From the NCBI GenBank assembly GCA_022750355.1, contig JAKIVW010000100.1, positions 1-7,072 on the forward strand: a stretch of DNA of 7,072 bases. The letters run 5' to 3'. Under the pieces are notes generated by a model that did no database searches, was not told where the DNA came from, and saw only the letters and a list, made by a program, of their open reading frames with translations. The translations under genes were made by a program, and so were the position numbers. This document shows, one piece after another, positions 1-4,926 of this stretch; position 1 is the first letter of the stretch; every line of letters begins with the position of its first letter. Source of the stretch: Thermoplasmata archaeon. Lineage in GTDB: Archaea; Thermoplasmatota; Thermoplasmata; Lutacidiplasmatales; UBA184.

Positions 1-883
1 CATCCCTCGGATGGACCCCGCTCTCCGCCAGAGAATGGATCCAGGCGAGGGGCTTCGCATTTCGGCGACGGACCTCCGCGGCGCTGGCGAGGATCAGTGC
101 CGCCCCTCCGTCCGAAAGACGCGAGGAGTTGCCGGCCGTCAGGATCCCCTCGGGGGTAAACGCGGGCCGGAGCCGGGCCAACCCCTCGAGGGTCGTGTCG
201 GCCCGCGGACTCTCGTCACGGACCAGCCCCTCCGCCCCGGGAGTGCCCTCCCCGGGGACCGGGATGGTCTCGCTCGCGAAAATGCCGTCGTGGACCGCCG
301 CGGCGGCTCGAAGGTGGCTGCGGCGACCGAACTCGTCCACGTCATGCCGCGTGAGCTGGAATTTCTGGGCGATGCGCTCGCCGGTCATTCCCATCAGCTC
401 GTGACCCTCGTACGCGTCGATGAGCGTGTCTCGCTGCATCGCGTCGTCGAGCACGTACGGACCGGGAGGATGCGCCCAACGCAACGCGCTGGGGACCAGG
501 TAGGGAGCGCCGGACATGGATTCCATGCCGCCGACCAACACGCGGTCGTGCAAGCCGGCGCGGATCGACGCGTACCCGAGTTGGAGCGCCTTCATTCCGG
601 AGCCGCACACCATGTTCACGGTCGCAGCCCCGACGTGGTCCGGAACTCGGGCGCCGCGAAGGACTTGCCGGGCGGGATTCTGTCCGGCTCCGGCCTGGAT
701 CGCCATTCCAAAAAGAACCTCCTCGACCTCCGCCGGGACGAGTCCGGCGCGGGCGATCGCCGCCGTCGCTGTCAGGGTCCCGAGGCGGGTCGCCGGGATG
801 GCCCGTAGGGATCCCCCGAACTTTCCGATCGGGGTGCGAACCGCCGAAAGGATGGCGACCGCGTGCTCCGGAGCCGAGGGCAT
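1..883 (-). CDS. Thiolase (acetyl-CoA C-acetyltransferase family), N-terminal 294 residues; C-terminus beyond the window
   Basis: Reading leftward from an ATG at 883, the frame stays open to the window edge, giving 294 residues of a family usually near 390. Near the N-terminus AVRTPIGKFGG (residues 14-24) is the classic thiolase opening. NMVCGSGMKAL (90-100) carries the catalytic nucleophile Cys93, which forms the acyl-enzyme. GGMESMSGAPY follows, and TAGNSSRLSDGGAAL near residue 250 marks the start of the C-terminal half; the catalytic His and second Cys lie outside the window. Thiolases join two acetyl-CoA to acetoacetyl-CoA or cleave 3-ketoacyl-CoA in beta-oxidation; sequence alone does not settle the direction here. 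The protein resembles bacterial-type thiolases, whereas the archaeal mevalonate thiolase usually sits beside HMG-CoA synthase and a DUF35 protein, neither of which is visible. The gene lies 71 bp downstream of pcn on the same strand but has its own TATA-like element. No Shine-Dalgarno precedes the ATG, consistent with a leaderless message. Confidence 0.93.
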   Translation of the reverse strand, partial: MPSAPEHAVAILSAVRTPIGKFGGSLRAIPATRLGTLTATAAIARAGLVPAEVEEVLFGMAIQAGAGQNPARQVLRGARVPDHVGAATVNMVCGSGMKALQLGYASIRAGLHDRVLVGGMESMSGAPYLVPSALRWAHPPGPYVLDDAMQRDTLIDAYEGHELMGMTGERIAQKFQLTRHDVDEFGRRSHLRAAAAVHDGIFASETIPVPGEGTPGAEGLVRDESPRADTTLEGLARLRPAFTPEGILTAGNSSRLSDGGAALILASAAEVRRRNAKPLAWIHSLAESGVHPRD

Positions 884-903
884 GGTCCTAACACCCGGGC
901 GCC

Positions 904-911
904 GATTATGA
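904..911 (-). promoter_or_regulatory. TATA-like promoter element for the thiolase gene
   Basis: Read on the minus strand the element is TCATAATC. It is an AT-rich island in a GC-rich gap, centred about 25 bp upstream of the ATG at 883, the spacing expected of an archaeal TATA box driving a leaderless transcript. It suggests the thiolase can be transcribed independently of pcn. The assignment rests on position and composition only. Confidence 0.5.
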
Positions 912-954
912 CGTCTGCGCCTTGCGAGCGAGTCTTAGGATTCGCCGGAGAGCG

Positions 955-1683
955 CTAGTCCTCTTCAACGCGGGGAGCGAGCAGGTAACGACCTTCCCCG
1001 CGACCCGTCCCCATCGAGAACTCGATCTTGAGCGGATACTCGTTGCCGACGTGCAGCGTGGCGTCTTCGGCGGTGATCGCCTTGACCATCGCGGAGAAGA
1101 AATCGAGGGGGTACATGCTCTTCACCGCCTCCTTGACTTCGAGCTTGGTCAGGACCTCCTTCGGGAGGCGGAGGTCGAGCCGGTCGGTGTCGCCTTCCGA
1201 ATGCATGGTGAACGCCTCCGGATCGACGCTCAAAGTCACGTGATCCGTGAAGCTTTCGCTCCCGCGGATCCCCTGGCGGAGATCCTCCATCTTGACGGTC
1301 ACGCTCGCGGGAGGACTGACGTTCGGAACCTTCGGATCGGTGATGCCGGCGGGGTCCACGACGGCCATTTGGCGGGTGAGGCGACCGACCGCGGCGATCA
1401 GGCGCTTTCCGTCGAACTGGAGGTCGATGACATCCCCGGGTTTGGAGAGCCGGAGCACTTCCTTCAGTTTGTCAATGTCCACGCCGACTTCGGTCGGCTC
1501 GCCCGTAAACTCCTCGAAGATCCCTTTGTTGAGCTTGAGGACCAGCATCGCGACGTGCGACGGGTCGACGGCCTTCGCTTCCAGCCCGTCCTTCGAGACC
1601 GAGAGCTTGACCTCGGTGACGAGGGTAGAGACAACCTCGACGACCTCGCGGAGGTTCTCCATCTTGATTTTGACCTTGAACAT
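955..1683 (-). CDS. pcn: DNA polymerase sliding clamp (PCNA)
   Basis: This 242-residue protein has the full length of an archaeal PCNA. The clamp forms a trimeric ring around DNA, tethers DNA polymerase, and recruits FEN1, ligase and other partners through their PIP boxes; RFC loads it. Visible family marks are AVDPSHVAM (38-46), the counterpart of the AVDPANVAM block in other archaeal clamps, the interdomain connector at about residues 111-128, YPLKIEF (216-222), and the C-terminal LLAPRVEED (234-242), where LAPR is the conserved tail that contacts PIP peptides. The ATG at 1683 gives the expected N-terminus (MFKVKIKMENL), and the frame ends with TAG at 955-957. It is read leftward, divergent from alaX, with a long intergenic region upstream. 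Only one clamp gene is visible, so a homotrimer is the simplest inference. No oddity is seen in the sequence. Confidence 0.98.
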   Translation of the reverse strand: MFKVKIKMENLREVVEVVSTLVTEVKLSVSKDGLEAKAVDPSHVAMLVLKLNKGIFEEFTGEPTEVGVDIDKLKEVLRLSKPGDVIDLQFDGKRLIAAVGRLTRQMAVVDPAGITDPKVPNVSPPASVTVKMEDLRQGIRGSESFTDHVTLSVDPEAFTMHSEGDTDRLDLRLPKEVLTKLEVKEAVKSMYPLDFFSAMVKAITAEDATLHVGNEYPLKIEFSMGTGRGEGRYLLAPRVEED

Positions 1684-1712
1684 CGGATGCCCTGCCGCCT
1701 GACATCGGTCCT

Positions 1713-1721
1713 GTCTAAAAG
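1713..1721 (-). promoter_or_regulatory. TATA-like promoter element for pcn
   Basis: On the minus strand the sequence reads CTTTTAGAC, the only AT-rich stretch near the pcn start. Its centre is about 34 bp upstream of the ATG at 1683. An archaeal start site about 25 bp downstream would give a leader of fewer than 10 nt, with no strong Shine-Dalgarno in it. Supported by position and composition only. Confidence 0.5.
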
Positions 1722-1815
1722 GGTTCCCTCACGCCGAGGCGCGCCTCTCCTTGAATGGGGTCCTCTGCGACCCGTCCGGAGCTGTCCGCGAGGTCATGCT
1801 ACCAGGTCGGAAACC

Positions 1816-1837
1816 GGGGTTTGTTGGGGCAGAGGGG
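1816..1837 (+). other. G-run cluster (possible partial G-quadruplex) within an inverted repeat
   Basis: Three GGGG runs at 1816-1819, 1826-1829 and 1834-1837 are separated by loops of 6 and 4 nt. GG at 1809-1810 could complete a two-tetrad structure, but a fourth GGGG run is missing. The 7-bp GGAAACC/GGTTTCC arms would compete with quadruplex folding. No function is known, and in such GC-rich DNA chance is a real possibility. Confidence 0.3.
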
Positions 1838-1952
1838 TTTCCAGAGGCGACGGCGCCCGACCTCGGTTCGACCCCGTCCACACGGTCGCCGGCCGGTGGT
1901 GCGCAGTGGGGGTTGCGCTCCCAGTAGAAGCGAGGCCCCGATGATGGCGAGC

Positions 1953-1978
1953 CTCGGAAGCGGTTTTCTTCCGCCGAG
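1953..1978 (+). promoter_or_regulatory. Candidate alaX promoter with overlapping dyad
   Basis: A TTTTCTT stretch at 1964-1970 is the only pyrimidine/AT-rich island upstream of alaX, centred about 25 bp before the GTG at 1991. It lies within inverted repeats: CGGAAG/CTTCCG (1955-1960 with 1968-1973), or alternatively CTCGG/CCGAG (1953-1957 with 1974-1978). A dyad over the putative TATA site is where an archaeal repressor would be expected to bind. This TATA match is weaker than others in the window, so the promoter call is tentative. Confidence 0.33.
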
Positions 1979-1990
1979 ACTGACCCCCGC

Positions 1991-2746
1991 GTGACCGAAC
2001 TGGCTTACCTCGCGGACATGTCGGCCGCGTACGTTTGGTCGTTTCGGGCGCGGATCGTCGCGCTCCCTCCCGGTGGAGTGGTCTTGGACCGCACGTACTT
2101 CTACCCCGCGGGCGGGGGCCAGCCGGCCGACCATGGCTCACTCCGCGTCGGAGATGCGACGGTCGAGGTGGTCGACGTGACCCGGAGCGGAAACGCCGTT
2201 CACCACCGCATCCGGGGGTCGGGCTCCAACTCCCGGGGGTTCTCCTCCGGTGCAGAACTGGACGGCACCGTGGATTGGGAGCGGCGGCATCAGAACATGC
2301 GCCTTCACACCGCCCAACACCTCCTGAGTGCTCGGACCTTCGAACGCGCGGGATTGCGCACGACCAAGGCGGTCCTCCGAGGGATGGACGCGACCATCGA
2401 CCTGGAGGCAACCCTGGCACCGGAGTTTCTCCCGGAATTGGCCCAGGACATCGAAGGTGTCGTGGGGGCCGCCCGGCCGGTCACGATCCGCCACGTTCCC
2501 CGGGGCGAGTGGGACCTCCTTCCGAGCGCGGGGCGTTCGGGCCTCGTGCCCCTACCTCCCCAGGTGGATCCCGTGCGGGTGGTGGAGGTCGAGGGGGCGG
2601 ACAGCTGCCCCTGTGGGGGGACGCACGTCCGGTCCACGGCCGAGATCGGCGAGATCCGGATGATGGCTCCGTTCCTCCTGCCGAGCGGCGGGACACGGAT
2701 AGGGCTCACCCTGGTGCGACCGGGGGCAACCGTTCCCCCCGCGTGA
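1991..2746 (+). CDS. alaX: Alanyl-tRNA editing protein AlaX (free-standing AlaRS editing domain)
   Basis: This 251-residue protein matches the medium-length class of AlaX proteins, which hydrolyse Ser-tRNA(Ala), and in some cases Gly-tRNA(Ala), made in error by alanyl-tRNA synthetase. The N-terminal part contains FYPAGGGQPADHG (37-49), the glycine-rich block shared with the AlaRS editing region. The zinc site is complete: HTAQH (His106, His110) and CPCGGTH (Cys208, His212), the HxxxH plus CxxxH signature. No aminoacylation domain is present, so it acts in trans. I chose the GTG at 1991 because residues 1-20 align in character with the usual AlaX opening (Thr-x-x-Leu-x-Tyr-Leu, then Phe-x-Ala-x-Ile/Val); ATG at 2018 is the alternative. 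No Shine-Dalgarno is seen, consistent with a leaderless message. The 3' end overlaps the convergent acetyltransferase gene by 41 bp. Confidence 0.95.
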   Translation: MTELAYLADMSAAYVWSFRARIVALPPGGVVLDRTYFYPAGGGQPADHGSLRVGDATVEVVDVTRSGNAVHHRIRGSGSNSRGFSSGAELDGTVDWERRHQNMRLHTAQHLLSARTFERAGLRTTKAVLRGMDATIDLEATLAPEFLPELAQDIEGVVGAARPVTIRHVPRGEWDLLPSAGRSGLVPLPPQVDPVRVVEVEGADSCPCGGTHVRSTAEIGEIRMMAPFLLPSGGTRIGLTLVRPGATVPPA

Positions 2747-3257
2747 TCCCGAAGAGGAACACATCGTGCCACCTGCCATGGTGGTAGAAGGCGCCGCGCA
2801 GGGTACCTTCCCGCCGGAACCCAAGTCCTTCCACCAATCGGGCCGAGGCGACGTTCTCGACATCACACGTGGCCCCGACACGTTCCACCGACGTCGTGCG
2901 GAACAGATGGTCCGTGAGCACCCCCACGGCCTCCCGTCCGAAACCGTGGCCGCGGGCCGCCCGGTCGCCCATGATGTACCACACCTCGATCGATTCGAGC
3001 ACCGGATGGGGGGAGAAATATCCCACCACTCCGAGGGGGCCCGGAGCATCGACCCGCTCGACGACGAACCGAGGGACGAGGGAGGTCGGGTCGTCGATCG
3101 AGTCGGACATGGAGTGCACGAACCCCTCGTACGTCTCCGACACGAAGCGGTCGTAGGGCGCGACGACCTCCGGGTCGCTGAACCAGGAATACAGGGTCGG
3201 GTAGTCCGCGGGGACGGGAGGTCGGAGTCGGATCGAGGGGCCGTGGAGCGGCGTCAC
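2706..3257 (-). CDS. GNAT-family N-acetyltransferase, RimJ/RimL-like
   Basis: The 183-residue product has the full length of a RimL-type GNAT enzyme, which moves an acetyl group from acetyl-CoA to an amine, often a protein N-terminus, amino acid or small molecule. The N-terminus IRLRPPVPADYPTLYSW (9-25) is typical of the RimL subgroup. The acetyl-CoA pyrophosphate loop is R102-G-H-G-F-G107, fitting R/Q-x-x-G-x-G. NVASARLVEGLGFRREGTLR (135-154) is the C-terminal block common to this branch. The substrate cannot be told. The GTG start at 3257 puts the family N-terminus in place and lies only 6 bp after the upstream winged-helix gene, so it is probably the last gene of a three-gene operon. Its final 41 bp are antisense to the end of alaX. 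Confidence 0.92.
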   Translation of the reverse strand: MTPLHGPSIRLRPPVPADYPTLYSWFSDPEVVAPYDRFVSETYEGFVHSMSDSIDDPTSLVPRFVVERVDAPGPLGVVGYFSPHPVLESIEVWYIMGDRAARGHGFGREAVGVLTDHLFRTTSVERVGATCDVENVASARLVEGLGFRREGTLRGAFYHHGRWHDVFLFGITRGERLPPVAPG

Positions 3258-3263
3258 GGCAGC

Positions 3264-3650
3264 CTACCGCGCGTCGTGGGCCACGCGGCCGGGGGCTCCG
3301 CCGGTCCCGGCCGCCGTGGCCGCTTCGCCGGACGGGAATCCGGCGGGAGCGTCGGACAGTTCGGTGCGTTGGACCTCGATCGCCATCCGGTGTCCGGTGG
3401 CCGTGAGCGAAAGGACATGCTTCGGCTCGGAGTAGCCGACCACGTATTGCGTGCGCCGGTAGATCATGCGGGACATCTCGAGCGTCCGCATCGCATTCTT
3501 CAGATCCGCCGGGTCCTCGGTCGCGAACTTTCTCGCGATCCCGAATTCGGTCGTCCACTGGTCCGCTTCGAAGCGGACCTGGTTGCCCCGATGATCCAAG
3601 AGATGGACGAGAAGCAGTCGCTCGATTCGGGTCAACTCCTCGCGCGCCAT
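3264..3650 (-). CDS. Small winged-helix-like protein, putative DNA-binding regulator
   Basis: I do not recognise a named family. The 128-residue product begins with a hydrophobic helix (LTRIERLLLVHLLDH, 6-20). A helix-turn-helix-like stretch follows at about 31-62 (KNAMRTLEMSRMIYRR at 51-66 looks like the recognition helix and first strand). A probable wing and final helix come next (about 66-95), including LSLTATGHRMAIE (80-92), whose T-x-T/x-G-H/x pattern is common at the end of MarR/PadR-type winged helices. Residues 99-128 form a Gly/Ala/Pro-rich, probably disordered tail. It lacks membrane segments and catalytic motifs. It begins 16 bp after the 74-aa gene and ends 6 bp before the acetyltransferase, so it is likely cotranscribed with both. 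DNA binding is inferred from predicted secondary-structure pattern only. The ATG at 3650 has no strong ribosome binding site. Confidence 0.75.
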   Translation of the reverse strand: MAREELTRIERLLLVHLLDHRGNQVRFEADQWTTEFGIARKFATEDPADLKNAMRTLEMSRMIYRRTQYVVGYSEPKHVLSLTATGHRMAIEVQRTELSDAPAGFPSGEAATAAGTGGAPGRVAHDAR

Positions 3651-3666
3651 CAGTGAGTGGTCCGGC

Positions 3667-3891
3667 TCACGAGATGGTCGTGATTTCGTAGAGTACGTCG
3701 AGCCCGTTCAATCGCGCGTGCATCTCGGTGACCAAGCGGATGACGTCATCCAACGTCGCTTTGTCCTTCCAACGGAATACGAAATCGTGCATCCCCATCG
3801 ATTCCTCGAACCCGACCGAGCGCATCGCTGCGAGTACCTTCGTCGGGTCGGCCCCTTCGGAGTGGAAGGTCATCCGTACGTAGGTCCGCAT
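3667..3891 (-). CDS. Conserved small archaeal protein of unknown function (74 aa)
   Basis: The product starts MRTYVRMTFHSEGADP and ends DVLYEITTIS. It is a compact alpha/beta-like protein with no cysteines, no membrane segment and no known catalytic motif. Its opening (MRxYVRxTFxSEGxxP) and DFVFRW block (36-41) resemble a small uncharacterised archaeal protein I recall from euryarchaeal genomes; I cannot name the family with confidence. The same frame extends upstream to an ATG at 3939, but that codon abuts the TATATAT element at 3941-3947, so a transcript started by it would begin inside the longer frame. I therefore chose the internal ATG at 3891, about 53 bp from the TATA centre, which leaves a leader of roughly 27 nt. 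It is the first gene of the operon, followed after 16 bp by the winged-helix gene. Function is unknown. Confidence 0.8.
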   Translation of the reverse strand: MRTYVRMTFHSEGADPTKVLAAMRSVGFEESMGMHDFVFRWKDKATLDDVIRLVTEMHARLNGLDVLYEITTIS

Positions 3892-3939
3892 CGGGAGTCC
3901 GCAGGGAGCGCGGTAGGTGCTGTTTAGGTGGCCCTCCAT

Positions 3940-3948
3940 TTATATATG
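3940..3948. promoter_or_regulatory. Symmetric TATA box in a divergent promoter
   Basis: The stretch TTATATATG is the strongest AT-rich island in the window, and its core is self-complementary, so it reads as a TATA box on both strands. On the plus strand it is centred about 28 bp upstream of the GTG start of the epimerase gene (3973), ideal for a leaderless transcript. On the minus strand it would start transcription near 3918 and serve the three-gene operon that begins at 3891. No second TATA-like site is visible in the gap. Confidence 0.7.
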
Positions 3949-3972
3949 CTTCTCTGAGTCGCTTCGGCTGTT

Positions 3973-4926
3973 GTGACGTCCGCCGACCCCACCGGGCCCT
4001 TCCTCGTCACGGGCGGAGCGGGCGCGATCGGCAGCCAGCTGGTCCGGGCCTTGATCGAGAGGGGCCGCGACGTCCGGGTCATCGACAACCTCTCGTCCGG
4101 AAGTCGCAGCTTCCTCCCTACCTCTCCGCGCGTTTCCTTCTCGGCGGCCGACCTCCGACGCCCGGCCGAGTACGAGCCCCTCCTCCGGGGAGTCTCCCAG
4201 GTGTGGCATCTCGCCGCCAATCCGGACATCCGCAAAGGGACCGCGGACCCGACGGTGGACCTCGAGAATGGGACCCTAGCGACCTTCCACCTGCTCGAGG
4301 CGGTCCGGCGGAACGATGTCCCTCACGTCCTCTACTCCTCCTCCAGCGTCGTGTACGGCCAGGCGACGGTCTTCCCGACCCCCGAAGGGTACGGTCCCCT
4401 CTGTCCGGAATCCCTCTATGCGGCGTCGAAGCTCGCGTCGGAGGCGTTGCTGTCGGCGTACGCCCACTCCTACGGTATCCGGGTCCACCTGTTCCGATTC
4501 GCCAACATCATCGGCCCGGGAATGGGGCACGGCATCCTCCCGGATTTCCTGGCGAAGCTCCGAAAGGAGCCCACCCGGCTCGAGGTGCTCGGGGACGGAC
4601 GGCAGGCCAAGAGCTACCTGCGGACCGAGGACTGCGTCGGCGGGATGCTCCTGGCCGGCGACCGGGCCCGCGAGCGCGTGAACATCTTCAACCTCGGAGC
4701 CGCGGACCAGATCACGGTGCGGGAGATCGCCCAGAAGGTCGTGGCTGCCACGGGCGGGCACGCCCGGGTGGACTATACGGGCGGTTCCCGGGGCTGGACC
4801 GGGGACGTGCCGGTGCAACTCCTCTCCATCGAACGGATGCGCGCCCTGGGTTGGGCCCCCCGCTGGACGAGCGCGGAGGCCATCGACAAGACCCTCGCGG
4901 AACTACTCGCCGTGGAATCGCACTAG
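3973..4926 (+). CDS. NAD-dependent sugar-nucleotide epimerase/dehydratase (extended SDR, GalE-like)
   Basis: This 317-residue protein is a complete extended short-chain dehydrogenase acting on nucleotide sugars. The dinucleotide-binding loop is G14-G-A-G17-A-I-G20, Asp38 closes the second strand as expected for NAD preference, and HLAANPDIRKG (79-89) is typical of UDP-glucose 4-epimerase-like archaeal proteins. The active site is complete: SSSS at 122-125, Tyr149 and Lys153 in LYAASK. RFANIIGPGM (about 174-183) and the SYLRTEDCV block mark the substrate half. It probably interconverts a UDP-hexose at C4, but a dehydratase or other epimerase cannot be excluded. The GTG start at 3973 fits a TATA box 28 bp upstream with no leader. 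Its stop shares a CTAG palindrome with the convergent GT4 gene. The neighbouring glycosyltransferases suggest it feeds surface-glycan synthesis. Confidence 0.93.
   Translation: MTSADPTGPFLVTGGAGAIGSQLVRALIERGRDVRVIDNLSSGSRSFLPTSPRVSFSAADLRRPAEYEPLLRGVSQVWHLAANPDIRKGTADPTVDLENGTLATFHLLEAVRRNDVPHVLYSSSSVVYGQATVFPTPEGYGPLCPESLYAASKLASEALLSAYAHSYGIRVHLFRFANIIGPGMGHGILPDFLAKLRKEPTRLEVLGDGRQAKSYLRTEDCVGGMLLAGDRARERVNIFNLGAADQITVREIAQKVVAATGGHARVDYTGGSRGWTGDVPVQLLSIERMRALGWAPRWTSAEAIDKTLAELLAVESH
4923..4926. other. Interlocked stop codons of convergent genes (CTAG)
   Basis: CTAG is self-complementary. The plus-strand epimerase ends with TAG at 4924-4926, and the minus-strand GT4 gene ends with TAG read from 4925 to 4923. 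The two genes therefore have no spacer and overlap by 4 bp, leaving no intergenic terminator; each transcript must end inside the other gene. Confidence 0.9.

Larger units (their letters stand above)
1684..1990. other. 307-bp divergent intergenic region with G-runs and inverted repeats, no clear gene
   Basis: This is the longest gene-free stretch in the window and separates pcn from alaX. Besides the two promoter candidates it holds a 7-bp inverted repeat GGAAACC/GGTTTCC (1809-1815 and 1836-1842). Its 20-nt loop contains two GGGG runs (1816-1819, 1826-1829), and a third at 1834-1837 overlaps the right arm. Also present are GGGTC/GACCC (1758-1762, 1769-1773), GGCGAC/GTCGCC (1846-1851, 1885-1890), and CGAGGC/GCCTCG (1931-1936, 1951-1956). 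Open frames crossing it are rich in Arg, Pro and Ser and look like non-coding GC-rich shadow frames. It could encode an unrecognised structured RNA or act as a regulatory region; I could not fit a tRNA, SRP RNA or RNase P RNA to it. Confidence 0.5.

Noticed and set aside
1800..1850. Possible SRP RNA helix 8-like sequence (AGGTCGGAAACC...GGGGCAGAGG)
   Set aside because: The conserved GGAAGG/GAGCAGC loop elements do not match in order or spacing.
1861..1890. GGTTCGACCCC, resembling a tRNA T-arm
   Set aside because: Only three of the five T-stem pairs form, no acceptor stem partner for the following bases is found upstream, and no anticodon arm is evident.
922..1944. A 340-codon open frame on the plus strand opposite pcn
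   Set aside because: It is antisense to the well-supported PCNA gene, and its product is Asp/Arg/Leu-rich with no family features. Long antisense frames are expected in GC-rich coding DNA.
1755..1994. A 79-codon frame ending in a GTGA overlap with the alaX start, which could suggest translational coupling
   Set aside because: Its product is Arg/Pro/Ser-rich with no recognisable motif, it lacks a promoter or ribosome binding site, and the GTGA overlap is likely by chance.
2018..2020. ATG at 2018 as the alaX start
   Set aside because: It would remove the conserved TELAYL opening that fits other AlaX proteins. It remains possible, since GTG starts are less certain.
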